From the NCBI RefSeq assembly GCF_021390545.1, contig NZ_JAJUWR010000017.1:1-64000 (forward strand): a DNA stretch of 64,000 bases, written 5' to 3'. Of this stretch, positions 9,015 to 18,617 are shown in pieces. Made by a program: the position numbers and the translations under genes. Origin of the DNA: Algoriphagus sp. AGSA1. Lineage in GTDB: Bacteria > Bacteroidota > Bacteroidia > Cytophagales > Cyclobacteriaceae. The notes under the pieces were generated by a model. That model was not told the origin of the DNA, ran no database searches, and was given only the letters and a program-made list of their open reading frames with translations. The first letter of the stretch is position 1; every line of letters starts with the position of its first letter.

Positions 9015-10892
9015 TTACCCAAATCGCATCTTCTGAATCCGAATCGCATTCAAAATTGCCAACAAAGCCACTCCCACATCTGCAAATACCGCTGACCACA
9101 TCGTGGCCAAACCCAGGGCACCAAGTATCAGTACCAGCACTTTGATACCAAACGCGAATCCAATGTTTTGCCAAACGATCTGCTTAGTCTTTTTCCCTAT
9201 AAGTATTGCAACAGGAATTTTGTCCGGGTTGTCATCCTGGATCACCACATCGGCAGTCTCAATGGTAGCATCGCTTCCCAAGCCACCCATGGCAATTCCC
9301 ACATCCGAAATAGCTACCACTGGAGCGTCATTTACTCCATCTCCTATAAAAGCCACCTTTCCCTTTACAGCCTTTATTTGTTTGAATTTTTCTACTTTAT
9401 CTTCTGGCAATAAGTCTCCAAAAAAGTTGGCTATACCTAACTTTTCAGCAACAGCCTTGACTACACTGCTTTTATCTCCGCTCAGCATGGTGACGCCGAC
9501 ATTCATTGATTTCAATTGCGCTATGGCCTTCTGGGCATCTGCCTTGACCTTATCCGCGATAGTCAAATATCCTACAAACTCTCCGTCATACGCAAATGCT
9601 ACCGTGGTGTAAACAATGCTGCTGGCATCAATATCGTGGGAAACTGCATACTTATCCATCAGCTTGAAGTTGCCCACAAGTAATTCCTTACCCTCCGCAG
9701 TTGCTCTCAAGCCTTGACCGGGTATTTCCTCCACCTGTTCCAAAATCACCTCAGGATCCAGCTCTCCTACGTACGCTTTGATCGCAGTGGCTATTGGATG
9801 CGTGCTTTTACTTTCCAGCGCATTGACAAAATGTAGGAGCTTGCCGTCTTCATATTTAGGCTTAACATGCACTTCTTGTACCTTAAACACACCCTCGGTC
9901 AAGGTGCCGGTTTTGTCCATGACCACCTCGTCGATCGCCGCCAAACTGTCCAGGAAGTTGCTTCCTTTAAACAAAATCCCGTTTTTGCCGGCAGCTCCAA
10001 TTCCCCCAAAATACCCCAATGGAATGCTAATCACAAGTCCGCATGGGCAGGAAACTACTAAGAAGATCAATGCTCTATATAGCCAATCACTGAAATCATA
10101 ATTATCTGCAAAAAGAAAGGGAATAAAACATATCCCTATGGCCAAATAGACTACTATCGGAGTATAGATCTTAGCGAATTTTCGGATAAATAATTCTGTA
10201 GGTGCCTTTTGTGCTGTAGCATTTTGCACCAGCTCCAGTATTCTGGATAATTTACTGTCCTGAAAGGCAGCAGTCACTTTGACTAGAGCTACCTTATTCA
10301 GATTCACCATTCCTGCCAAGACTTGGCTTCCTTTCTCTTTGGTTGCTGGCTTGCTTTCCCCGGTAAGAGCCGAGGTGTTGAAGGAGGATTTTTCAGATAG
10401 TAACTCCCCGTCTAGCCCCAGCTTCTCTCCTGGCTTCAGCTGAAGCACATCCCCGATTTTCGCAGCTGATGCCTGAATATCTTTTGTAAGATTACCTTCA
10501 ACTACCGTCACCACATCGGGTCGTTGGTCAAGTAGAGTTTTGATATTGGTTTTTGCACGTCGCACGGCCATTCCCTGGAAAATCTCCCCTATGGAGTAAA
10601 AAAGCATGACAGCTACTCCTTCCGGATATTCTCCGATCGCAAATGCCCCAATTGTGGCTATTCCCATTAAGAAGAATTCAGAGAATACACCCCCTTTTAA
10701 AATACTGCCCCAAGCAGCCTTCAAGACGGGTAATCCTACCGGTAAATAAGCAATGGCATACCAGATAACCCTGATCCAACCCTGAAACCATTCCTGCGGA
10801 AACACATGATCAAATCCTAAACCTGCCATCAGCATCACAAATGAAACGATGGCGGGCGCAAAAAAACGCAATTTATTATCCTCTGATTTCAC
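9015..10892 (-). CDS. P1B-type heavy-metal-transporting ATPase (Zn/Cd/Pb type)
   Basis: The 625-residue membrane pump exports divalent heavy metals from the cytoplasm using ATP. Visible motifs in order: TGES in the actuator domain (near 180), Cys-Pro-Cys at 282-284 in the sixth membrane helix, the phosphorylation site DKTGTLTEG with Asp326, the Ser-x-x-His-Pro motif of P1B ATPases near 373, and GDGVNDAP near 530. A CPC motif with this C-terminal helix arrangement is typical of CadA/ZntA. It lacks the N-terminal metal-binding domain found in many relatives. It starts at GTG and overlaps the upstream aminopeptidase gene by four bases (GTGA), so the two are translationally coupled. Confidence 0.9.
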   Translation of the reverse strand: MKSEDNKLRFFAPAIVSFVMLMAGLGFDHVFPQEWFQGWIRVIWYAIAYLPVGLPVLKAAWGSILKGGVFSEFFLMGIATIGAFAIGEYPEGVAVMLFYSIGEIFQGMAVRRAKTNIKTLLDQRPDVVTVVEGNLTKDIQASAAKIGDVLQLKPGEKLGLDGELLSEKSSFNTSALTGESKPATKEKGSQVLAGMVNLNKVALVKVTAAFQDSKLSRILELVQNATAQKAPTELFIRKFAKIYTPIVVYLAIGICFIPFLFADNYDFSDWLYRALIFLVVSCPCGLVISIPLGYFGGIGAAGKNGILFKGSNFLDSLAAIDEVVMDKTGTLTEGVFKVQEVHVKPKYEDGKLLHFVNALESKSTHPIATAIKAYVGELDPEVILEQVEEIPGQGLRATAEGKELLVGNFKLMDKYAVSHDIDASSIVYTTVAFAYDGEFVGYLTIADKVKADAQKAIAQLKSMNVGVTMLSGDKSSVVKAVAEKLGIANFFGDLLPEDKVEKFKQIKAVKGKVAFIGDGVNDAPVVAISDVGIAMGGLGSDATIETADVVIQDDNPDKIPVAILIGKKTKQIVWQNIGFAFGIKVLVLILGALGLATMWSAVFADVGVALLAILNAIRIQKMRFG

Positions 10893-12022
10893 TTAGCTTT
10901 TGGTCTAGTTTCTTCCATTAGGTTCATAACCTGTTCTAGTGGCAACTTCTCCACGTAATGTCCATCTTTCCCCTCCATACTTTCTGCTGCAAACAATGAG
11001 TTGATTATTGCCTCCTCAGTTGCCTCGATTACAGCCATGAAAAGGGAACTCATATCGTCATTCCGAATAAATTCGGCATTATCCAGTGATCCAGACTTTG
11101 CTTCATAGGAAATCCGCAGACCTTCTGCAGTACTGAACGCGATCACATAATCCCCGGATCCATTGGACGCTATCCCCCCTGTCTTTGCCAGCCCCATCAT
11201 CGCCCGCTTTGCCATCCGCTCCAGATTTCTCTCCATCACCGGCGCATCCGTAGCCACTACGATCATGCAACTTCCATCTGACTTTTCCATCGCATCCCGA
11301 AAGGGATACCTGCCCATTTTTTCACCCACGGCCACTCCGTCGATCTGCAGATTCCCTCCGAAATTGGTCTGCACAAGAACTCCAACAGTGTATCCACCCA
11401 AACTCTCAGGAAGCTTACGTGATGAAGTTCCTATTCCTCCTTTCCAACCGAAACAAACCGTACCGGTACCTGCACCTACATTTCCCTCTGCTACGGTACC
11501 GCCTTCAGCAGCTTCTATAGCCTGAATCACTTCCCGCGGAGAGATATGCATGCCACGGATATCATTGAGGTACCCGTCATTGGTCTCACCTACGACTGCG
11601 TTGACCGATTGTACTTTTTCATTTCCAGGCTGAGCCAGTGTATAGCGGACCACCCCTTCTATTCCAGCAGCCACGCTTAATGTATTTGTAAGAACAATAG
11701 GTGATTCTATATTCCCCAATTCCATTACTTGGGTCGATCCTGCCAACTTCCCAAAGCCATTTCCGGCATATATTGCAGCAGGTACTTTCTCTTGAAAAAC
11801 ATTACCTCCATGTGGCAAAATCGCCGTTACACCTGTACGTATGTTATCTCCTTCGTTTTTAGTAAAATGTCCCACCTTCACCCCGGCCACATCGGTAATG
11901 GAATTGTTTTCTCCTGAAGGAAGCACTCCAAAAATCATCCCTCTTTCCCTGGGCCTATTTTGCGCAAATGAATATATAATCGGGAAAAGAAAGAGGAGTG
12001 CGAGTAAACTTAGATTTTTCAT
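10889..12022 (-). CDS. P1 family (DmpA-type) aminopeptidase, secreted
   Basis: The 377-residue protein belongs to peptidase family S58. Members such as DmpA cleave themselves at a Gly-Ser bond and release N-terminal D- or L-amino acids from small peptides. Here the likely cleavage site is Gly250-Ser251 in DGSCMIVVATDAP; the resulting 127-residue beta chain agrees well with DmpA. ITDVAGVKVGH near residue 43 and FGWKGGIGTSSR near 195 are also family signatures. Residues 1-20 form a signal peptide, so it is exported. It is the upstream partner of the metal ATPase in a two-gene unit; why these two functions are coupled is not clear. Confidence 0.88.
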   Translation of the reverse strand: MKNLSLLALLFLFPIIYSFAQNRPRERGMIFGVLPSGENNSITDVAGVKVGHFTKNEGDNIRTGVTAILPHGGNVFQEKVPAAIYAGNGFGKLAGSTQVMELGNIESPIVLTNTLSVAAGIEGVVRYTLAQPGNEKVQSVNAVVGETNDGYLNDIRGMHISPREVIQAIEAAEGGTVAEGNVGAGTGTVCFGWKGGIGTSSRKLPESLGGYTVGVLVQTNFGGNLQIDGVAVGEKMGRYPFRDAMEKSDGSCMIVVATDAPVMERNLERMAKRAMMGLAKTGGIASNGSGDYVIAFSTAEGLRISYEAKSGSLDNAEFIRNDDMSSLFMAVIEATEEAIINSLFAAESMEGKDGHYVEKLPLEQVMNLMEETRPKAK

Positions 12023-12202
12023 ATCCGGTGATTTCCCGAATTTAATCTATATGTACTCAAGGAAAAATTACTCTCTCTCACAATCCATCAAAAAGCACCT
12101 ATTTTTCAGCTATTCCATATAAAATCATACCTATATCAAGGTAAAAATGGGATTGCGAAGCACTTCTCTTAAATTCGCAGAGGCACAATATGAAATTACA
12201 AC

Positions 12203-12874
12203 ATGCTAAAAAAAGAAAGGTATAAAGCCATCATCGATCATTTCAGGGAGAATATGCCCATAGCTGAAACGGAACTCCACTATGAAAACCCCTTTCAGCT
12301 ACTGGTGGCAGTGGTACTTTCCGCACAGTGTACCGATAAGCGAATCAACCTGGTGACACCGGCACTTTTCGATAAATTCCCCGGTCCAGAGTTTTTGGCC
12401 GCTTCGGATTTCGATGAGCTTTTTCCCTATATCAAGACTGTTTCCTATCCCAACAATAAGACAAAACACCTCCTTGGGCTTGGCAAAATGCTCATTGAAG
12501 AATTTAATGGAGAAGTCCCCGCTACCGTTCCAGAACTTATCAAACTTCCCGGCGTGGGTAGGAAAACGGCCAATGTGATCACTTCAGTGGTCTGGAACCA
12601 ACCCAATATGGCAGTGGACACCCATGTCTTCCGTGTGTCCAAAAGACTTGGCCTGGTATCCCAAACCGCCAAGACTCCTCTGGAAGTAGAAAAGCAACTT
12701 ATCCGGCACATCCCCAAAGAATATGTACATATCGCACATCATTGGTTGATTTTGCATGGACGCTATGTATGTCTGGCACGTAGGCCAAAGTGCGAGGAAT
12801 GTACCCTGACGCACTTATGCAGATACTTTGAAAAAAATCAAGGAAAAATCACCAAGGTAGAAACGGAAAATTAA
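12203..12874 (+). CDS. nth: Endonuclease III (DNA glycosylase/AP lyase)
   Basis: This 223-residue base-excision-repair enzyme removes oxidised pyrimidines and nicks the abasic site. The helix-hairpin-helix LPGVGRKTA spans 115-123, with the Schiff-base Lys121; the catalytic Asp139 is in AVDTHVFR. Cys190, Cys197, Cys200 and Cys206 form the C-x6-C-x2-C-x5-C ligand set of the [4Fe-4S] cluster. The length is normal. Its stop codon overlaps the start of asnB by one base (TAATG), so the two are co-translated. Confidence 0.96.
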   Translation: MLKKERYKAIIDHFRENMPIAETELHYENPFQLLVAVVLSAQCTDKRINLVTPALFDKFPGPEFLAASDFDELFPYIKTVSYPNNKTKHLLGLGKMLIEEFNGEVPATVPELIKLPGVGRKTANVITSVVWNQPNMAVDTHVFRVSKRLGLVSQTAKTPLEVEKQLIRHIPKEYVHIAHHWLILHGRYVCLARRPKCEECTLTHLCRYFEKNQGKITKVETEN

Positions 12875-14649
12875 TGTGCGGAATTCATCTGATCTGGGGA
12901 AAAGGAGCCAATGAACATGCCATAAATGAAATGCTGGAAAAAAGCCAGCACCGCGGCCCAGATCATAGGGCTAGCTGTAGTCCCTGGCCAGGGCTGTGGA
13001 TAGGAGTAAGCAGATTAAGGATAATAGATACAAAACCAGAATCCGATCAACCTTTTTGGTCATCAGATACCAGTTCCCTGTTGGTCTGGAATGGGGAGCT
13101 TTACAACCATCCGGAATTGCGCCAGCTGCTCATCGCCATAGGCATTGCTTTCAGTACCCAATCCGACACTGAAGTCGTGTTACATCTTCTCAGGATATTT
13201 GGCCCGCCGGGATTGGAAAAGATGCAAGGCATGTTCACTTTGATCTATGCGGATCTGGCAGATAAAAGCTTGCTAATAGCCAGGGACAAAAATGGAGAAA
13301 AGCCGCTCTATTTTGCTCAGGGAAACGAAACACTTCTTATTTCTTCAGAATGCAGGAGCATACAATCATTCAAAAAATCGGACTTTAACCCCAAACAACT
13401 TGAGCCCTATTTCTACTTAAGAACTCCAATACCGGGTAAGACTTTCTTTAAGAAAGTACATGAATTGAAACCCGGAGACTTCAGCAAACTCTATAACCCT
13501 ATTTCCTTACAGTGGAAAACCATCCCACATCAGCGCAATCTACCCGAAAAACCCTCCTACCAAACGTTTAAAAAAACTCTCCAAAACGCTGTCATAAGGC
13601 AGTTTTGTGCAGATGTGCCAGTAGGAATGCTGCTTAGTGGCGGTGCAGACAGCTCTTTGCTATACGCATTCTGGTATAAGGAAACTGGAAAAGCCTTGCC
13701 TTCCTATACCGTACAAGTAGCGCAAAAGTATAGAAAGAGATATGCAGATGGAGATGCCGCTGAGCGATTCTCCCTTCAATTCCCTACCAGAAATCACAAG
13801 ATCGAAGTCAACCAGAAAATCTTTTGGGAAAACTGGGATGACTATGTGAAATCAATAGATCAACCTATTGGCGATTCGGCAGGATTTCTGAATTGGCTTA
13901 TCGGAAAGGAAGCAAAAAAATCTGTCAAAGTGCTGATCAGTGGAGCTGGAGCTGATGAACTATGGGGTGGATATCAGCGGCATAAAGCATTTGCTTTTTA
14001 TCAAAAAAATAAAGCCATCTTGCTCAGGAGCAAAGGGTTTTTAGATAAGATCCCTTTGGAAAGAAGCTACCATAAATTCATTGCGGGTATTGTCCCAAAC
14101 CCGCACCGTACCTTCCTGAACTTTTCAGCATTAGAAAACATTCCTGACTCTCTGGCAGATAAATACACTCAGATCTTTAATAGAAATCTAAGCGAATATC
14201 GTCAAATACTGGATTTTGACCGACGGGTTTATTTGGTGCAGGATGTACTGAAAGTCCAGGACAATGCACTCATGGCGCATAGTATCGAGGGGCGCTCCCC
14301 GTATTTGGATGAGACTATGCAAGTACTTTGGAGAAATATAAATGATGAAGGATTGCTAAGAGGAAAGCCATGGATAAAAAGCTATCTGACTGAACTTGGG
14401 CTTGGCTGGATCTCCAAGCGTCCAAAAATGGGTTTTGGTCTTCCGTTACAGGAATGGTTTGCGGAAAACAGTGGATTTGCCGCAAGAATATTCTCTTCCC
14501 TTCGGGCATTCGAGAAAACCCATGGAGAGTGGTTCCCTTCAGAAATGAGGAGTATGTGTGCAAGTCCCCAAACTGCTGTCAAGAATCATTTTTTAACGTT
14601 GTACAACCTGTTTCTTCTTTCAGAATGGGTAAAATTGCATAAGCTGTGA
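12874..14649 (+). CDS. asnB: Asparagine synthase, glutamine-hydrolysing
   Basis: This 591-residue protein makes asparagine or a related amide from an acid, glutamine and ATP. Cys2 in MCGI becomes the nucleophile of the N-terminal class II glutaminase domain (residues 2-200). The ATP-pyrophosphatase loop SGGADSS is at 255-261; most relatives have Leu or Val where Ala258 stands. GAGADELWGGY near 358 completes the synthetase site. The neighbours (a repair enzyme upstream, a glycosyltransferase downstream) leave open whether it serves general asparagine synthesis or amidation of a surface glycan. A large hairpin separates it from the next gene. Confidence 0.9.
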   Translation: MCGIHLIWGKGANEHAINEMLEKSQHRGPDHRASCSPWPGLWIGVSRLRIIDTKPESDQPFWSSDTSSLLVWNGELYNHPELRQLLIAIGIAFSTQSDTEVVLHLLRIFGPPGLEKMQGMFTLIYADLADKSLLIARDKNGEKPLYFAQGNETLLISSECRSIQSFKKSDFNPKQLEPYFYLRTPIPGKTFFKKVHELKPGDFSKLYNPISLQWKTIPHQRNLPEKPSYQTFKKTLQNAVIRQFCADVPVGMLLSGGADSSLLYAFWYKETGKALPSYTVQVAQKYRKRYADGDAAERFSLQFPTRNHKIEVNQKIFWENWDDYVKSIDQPIGDSAGFLNWLIGKEAKKSVKVLISGAGADELWGGYQRHKAFAFYQKNKAILLRSKGFLDKIPLERSYHKFIAGIVPNPHRTFLNFSALENIPDSLADKYTQIFNRNLSEYRQILDFDRRVYLVQDVLKVQDNALMAHSIEGRSPYLDETMQVLWRNINDEGLLRGKPWIKSYLTELGLGWISKRPKMGFGLPLQEWFAENSGFAARIFSSLRAFEKTHGEWFPSEMRSMCASPQTAVKNHFLTLYNLFLLSEWVKLHKL

Positions 14650-14665
14650 GATTGGATGTACCGTA

Positions 14666-14724
14666 GGCAGGCATCGCCCAAGCCGCACATAAGGAAAAAT
14701 CCTTTCACTCGGGCTATACCTGCC
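14666..14724. repeat. Nested inverted repeat between asnB and the glycosyltransferase
   Basis: The outer arms GGCAGGCATCGCCC (14666-14679) and GGGCTATACCTGCC (14711-14724) pair at 12 of 14 positions. Inside them lies AAGGA-AAAA-TCCTT (14691-14704), a perfect 5-bp stem. The whole forms a 59-base cruciform-like structure without a T-run, more like an extragenic palindromic element than a terminator. Confidence 0.5.
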
Positions 14725-14759
14725 AGATGGGATTGGCATCCAAAATCAAATATAACCCT

Positions 14760-15983
14760 ATGAAAATCATCTACATCCATCAGTATTTTCGAACTCCAAG
14801 CGAGGGTGGGGCGGTGAGATCCTATCATTTAGCAAAAGGCCTCGTGGATGCAGGATTTGAAGTGGAAATGATCACTGGGGGTTCTCAAAAGAATTATGAT
14901 CAGCGGTGGATAGATGGAATCAGAGTACATTATGTTCCGGTAGCCTACGATCAGAATTTTGGTTTTATCAAGCGTTCATTAGCTTTTATATCATTTGTCA
15001 AACAGGCTAAGAAGCTGATCAGAAAGCTTCCCAGGCCTAATTTATTGTACATTACTTCTACTCCCTTGACCACAGGATTACTTGGTCTTTGGGCAAAAGA
15101 AAGGTTGGCCATTCCTTATATTTTTGAAGTTCGGGATCTTTGGCCTCAAGCGCCTATAGAAGTAGGAGTCATCAAAAATCCCCTATTGAAAAGGCTCTTA
15201 ATATCTTTGGAGAAGAAGATTTATCAGCAGGCTTTGAAACTGGTGGCTTTGTCTCCCGGGATAGCTGAACATTTGCGTAGTGTATGCCCAGAGCGGCAGA
15301 TTGCCTTAATTCCTAATTTTTCGGATTTGGAAAGGTTTTTCCCAATGGAAAAAAGCCCGGATTTACTTCTGAAATACGGGTTAAGAAACTCCTTAACAAT
15401 AGCTTATACCGGTGCCTTGGGAAAAGTGAATGCTGTAGAAGAGTTATTGGAGATTGCTGAAATCGCACAAAAGCGTGCTAAAAACTGGCAATTTCTGATC
15501 ATGGGAGAAGGAAGCCATAAAGTCTTACTCCAGCGTATATCTTCGCAAAAATCGCTTTCAAATGTTCACTTTGTACCTTTTGGTTCAAAGGAAAAAGTAA
15601 ATGAGGTACTCAGCTTAGCTGACTTTGCATGGATTTCATTTGCGCATTTACCCGTATTGAAAACCAATAGCCCCAATAAATTTTTCGATGCATTGGCAGC
15701 TGGAAAAGCAATTTTAGTGAATCACAAGGGGTGGGTATATGATTTGGTAAAAAACCACCAATTAGGTTTTACCTGTTTGCCTTCCACTCTTAAAGTGTGC
15801 ATTGATAATCTGGAAAAAATCGAAAATAACCCTGAGAAACTCCTCATGATGGGTAAAAATTCCAGACGATTGGCAGAGCAGTACTTTAATAAAGAGCTGG
15901 CAGTTGCCCGGCTAATCAATCTTTTAGACCCTACAAAAGGCAATCAAAACGCCTCTGGGGAAAAGGATATATTGACAGCTTAA
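14760..15983 (+). CDS. Glycosyltransferase family 4 (GT-B fold)
   Basis: The 407-residue protein starts MKIIYIHQYFRTPSEGGAVR, the typical beginning of WbuB/WcaI-like family 4 transferases that add a sugar from an NDP-sugar to a lipid-linked glycan on the inner face of the membrane. The donor-binding domain includes YTGALGKVNAVEELL near 226, an EGS motif near 258, and NKFFDALAAGKAILVN near 310. An in-frame ATG at 14727 would add 11 residues from within the hairpin region; homology favours 14760. No other surface polysaccharide genes are nearby, so its acceptor is unknown. Confidence 0.87.
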   Translation: MKIIYIHQYFRTPSEGGAVRSYHLAKGLVDAGFEVEMITGGSQKNYDQRWIDGIRVHYVPVAYDQNFGFIKRSLAFISFVKQAKKLIRKLPRPNLLYITSTPLTTGLLGLWAKERLAIPYIFEVRDLWPQAPIEVGVIKNPLLKRLLISLEKKIYQQALKLVALSPGIAEHLRSVCPERQIALIPNFSDLERFFPMEKSPDLLLKYGLRNSLTIAYTGALGKVNAVEELLEIAEIAQKRAKNWQFLIMGEGSHKVLLQRISSQKSLSNVHFVPFGSKEKVNEVLSLADFAWISFAHLPVLKTNSPNKFFDALAAGKAILVNHKGWVYDLVKNHQLGFTCLPSTLKVCIDNLEKIENNPEKLLMMGKNSRRLAEQYFNKELAVARLINLLDPTKGNQNASGEKDILTA

Positions 15984-16334
15984 CTTTAAAAATACGCTAT
16001 TATTTCAAGTGCAATAGCTAGTAGTTGAAAGGATAGATACGATTCTTCAAGAAATAGAAAAACGTAAAAGCACGCTGCTTTAGCATGCTCGCCAATGTAT
16101 AAATTACGCTAGCCCTTATCCCCTATTTTTACCCAAAGCAGAAGAAAATAAATTCTGATTCTACTCAATTTTTACCTTTCTAGAAAACCCTCAAAGGTAT
16201 TTCATGTCTAAAATAAATGCCATTTACAGGAGACAAACGCCTTATTTTCAATTAAATCAAGATTTTTTTAAAACTATTTTGAAGTTAGCGGGTTTCAATT
16301 GTCCAACTTAATACTTAACCGAAAACCAACTAAC
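15984..16334. other. Intergenic region, nothing recognised
   Basis: This 351-base A/T-rich stretch between the glycosyltransferase and the fasciclin lipoprotein contains no coding frame of note, no clear terminator and no convincing promoter box. A promoter for the fasciclin gene must lie in its right half. Confidence 0.5.
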
Positions 16335-17291
16335 ATGAAAAGTTTCAATCAAAATGTATGGCGATTGCTTTCGCTGTCTCTTGCTCTTTTGGTCACCGTG
16401 AGTTTCACCTCTTGTGACGATGATGATGATGACATGGTACCGGAGCCTGACGATATTGTTGATGTATTGGAGGATGATTCCAATTTTTCGATTCTCTCTG
16501 CTGCAATAGATGTTGCTGATTTAGACGGAGCTCTAAGCGGTACCGGTCCCTTTACAGTATTTGCTCCTACCAACGGTGCTTTTGGGGATTTCATTGCGGA
16601 CAATAATATTACTTCTGAAGCATTGTTGGGAAATTCAGACTTGGCAGACATACTAAGCTATCATGTCGTTTCAAACCGGGTCATGGCGGCGGATGTAAGT
16701 GCTGGCTCTGTGACTTCTTTGACAGGCGATCCATTCTTCGTAAGCATAGACCCTGATGGAGGCGTGTGGATCAATGGAAACACTCAGGTGACAGCCACAG
16801 ATAAGATGGCGAGTAACGGAGTAATCCATACCTTAGATTATGTGATCACTGCTCCAACGATGAGTATTGCAGAGATTGCTGTAGGAAATACTACGGCATC
16901 TACCCCAGAATTCACACAACTGGTTTCGGCACTGTCCAGGGCTGGCTTGGTAGATGCTGTCAGTGGAGGATTTGACGATAATCTCACTGTTTTCGCCCCC
17001 ACTGATGCAGCTTTCGAGGCACTTTATGATGCACTTGGAGTAAATGGAGTGGAAGACATCGAATTGGAGCTTCTTACGGATGTGCTGTTATACCATGTAG
17101 TGCCGACTAGGGCATTTTCACAGGATCTAAGAGATGAAGCTAGTCTCCCTACACTCCTTGAAGATGAAAACCTCACTGTAGATCTTCCTGGCCTGATGAT
17201 CAATGAAAGTAATCTTGTACCGTCTATGCTGAACATCCATGCGACCAATGGAGTGATTCACGTGATAGACCAAGTATTATTGCCGGAATAA
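16335..17291 (+). CDS. Fasciclin (FAS1) domain lipoprotein
   Basis: The 318-residue protein has a signal peptide with lipobox SFTSC (Cys27), directly followed by six aspartates. A run of acidic residues just after the lipidated Cys is the known signal for export of Bacteroidota lipoproteins to the cell surface, so it is probably displayed outside. Two FAS1 domains follow (about residues 45-180 and 185-318), each with the GPFTVFAPTNGAF/NLTVFAPTDAAF and YHVV motifs and a terminal NGVIH segment. FAS1 domains mediate adhesion. A TTG at 16299 is in frame but the ATG at 16335 starts the signal peptide. A strong terminator follows. Confidence 0.9.
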   Translation: MKSFNQNVWRLLSLSLALLVTVSFTSCDDDDDDMVPEPDDIVDVLEDDSNFSILSAAIDVADLDGALSGTGPFTVFAPTNGAFGDFIADNNITSEALLGNSDLADILSYHVVSNRVMAADVSAGSVTSLTGDPFFVSIDPDGGVWINGNTQVTATDKMASNGVIHTLDYVITAPTMSIAEIAVGNTTASTPEFTQLVSALSRAGLVDAVSGGFDDNLTVFAPTDAAFEALYDALGVNGVEDIELELLTDVLLYHVVPTRAFSQDLRDEASLPTLLEDENLTVDLPGLMINESNLVPSMLNIHATNGVIHVIDQVLLPE

Positions 17292-17318
17292 TAGAAGAGG
17301 TGGTTTAGTGAAGTGGAA

Positions 17319-17350
17319 AAGCGAGTCTGGGTAGGACTCGCTTTTTTTCG
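17319..17350 (+). terminator. Terminator of the fasciclin gene
   Basis: The stem AAAGCGAGTC (17319-17328) pairs with GACTCGCTTT (17336-17345) over 10 bp with a 7-base loop and runs into a T tract, 27 bases after the stop codon. Confidence 0.85.
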
Positions 17351-17487
17351 TATAATGGATTTACCAGGGACTTTGACTTTAGCCCCCCCATAGCTTTCCT
17401 CAAATTCATCGGGAAGGGTTTTATTTCCCGTAGCTTGCAGAGCTGACCCGAGACTCGACTACAAATTGTATTGTAAAGACCAGCCGT

Positions 17488-18501
17488 TTATTCATTTGGC
17501 TTCCTAGGCCTATAGCCAGACTTCCGAAAAATCTTTTCTGCGTCGGGTTCTGCCATCAGTACATCGAGCGGCACATCTTGGTTAAACTGATAATCATCCA
17601 CAATATTCCATCCTAGCCACCGCCCTAGACGTCCGGGGGCTTTAGTGCTGATCGCGTCTGTAAATGGTGCTTCCCCTGTGTATTTTCGGATCTCAAAAGG
17701 ATTGGTCTCATACAGCAGCTCATTCTCTACAAAATGAGCCCAAATCAACTCCTCGTTGGCAAAGCTTTCTGAAATAGCTTCAGGTGTATACCCGATAATA
17801 TACTCATCGGAAGTACAGGGCATGATAGCTTTCATAAAATGATAGGCCTTGCCATAGTAAATCATCTCTGCCAAAAGCGTGTTGTCAGCAGGATTAGTCA
17901 GATTATAGCGGGAAGAAATCGCCATTACGATCATCGGCACTATATATGGCTTATCGTACCGCTCTGCCATATACCTTGGAAGTTCTGGCTGAAAAACATG
18001 GCTAGGAGGAAGAAAATAATCCAACCCTATCACTATCAGTTCATCAGTTACGACCAAATCGGAATTAAACCCTGATACAAACGTATAAACCTTTGGTACC
18101 TGAAAATCCGGAAAGTAATGTTTGATAGCTTTAAAAGCAGTTTCCAGCTCTTTTTCCACTTCAGAAAAATCCGCAAATGCCACTTCCACGGAGTCATACA
18201 ATGTCCTCATGATAGAATCCTGGTGGATAGCAAGTAGCTCCTTTGCTAAAGAATCGGGATTAGGATACAAGTCCATCTGCAGGTATTCCCCGGCAAATTC
18301 CGGATGCTTTTCAAAGAGATAACTGAAATCCTGTTCAGATTTGGCCTTGAAGAAATCCTGCTCCAAGCGCGTAATTTCTATTGTAAGATCCTGCTCCAAG
18401 ATTTCAGAAGAAAGTCCACAACTTTCATCCTTTTTTCCACAGGAAAAAGCTAAAAGTAAAACTAGAAAAGGAATAAAATAACGTGCCACGTGAATACGCA
18501 T
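17488..18501 (-). CDS. gldB: Gliding motility lipoprotein GldB
   Basis: The 337-residue lipoprotein (lipobox AFSC, Cys21) matches GldB, one of the proteins needed for gliding motility and the linked type IX secretion system in Bacteroidota. Family features seen are the N-terminal ITRLEQDFF segment, FPDFQVPKVYTFVSGF near residue 150, the GLDYFLP motif, and the C-terminal GWNIVDDYQFNQDVPL. Its start is ATG at 18501 rather than the TTG one codon earlier. It is transcribed alone, on the same strand as the ebo operon whose last gene ends 117 bases upstream of it. Its exact molecular role is not known. Confidence 0.9.
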   Translation of the reverse strand: MRIHVARYFIPFLVLLLAFSCGKKDESCGLSSEILEQDLTIEITRLEQDFFKAKSEQDFSYLFEKHPEFAGEYLQMDLYPNPDSLAKELLAIHQDSIMRTLYDSVEVAFADFSEVEKELETAFKAIKHYFPDFQVPKVYTFVSGFNSDLVVTDELIVIGLDYFLPPSHVFQPELPRYMAERYDKPYIVPMIVMAISSRYNLTNPADNTLLAEMIYYGKAYHFMKAIMPCTSDEYIIGYTPEAISESFANEELIWAHFVENELLYETNPFEIRKYTGEAPFTDAISTKAPGRLGRWLGWNIVDDYQFNQDVPLDVLMAEPDAEKIFRKSGYRPRKPNE

Positions 18502-18617
18502 CAATCAATTTTTGTCAAAAATAAGAATTGGAATGCTAACTGACCCAACGAAATGCTTTTATTGAATATTTGAAAGCAGATTCAAAATTTCTGGGACTGA
18601 GCGATTTTTGTAAAATA

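Noticed and set aside
12874-15983. asnB plus glycosyltransferase considered as part of a capsule or O-antigen cluster
   Set aside because: Only one glycosyltransferase is present, with no flippase, polymerase or sugar nucleotide genes, and the neighbours are unrelated.
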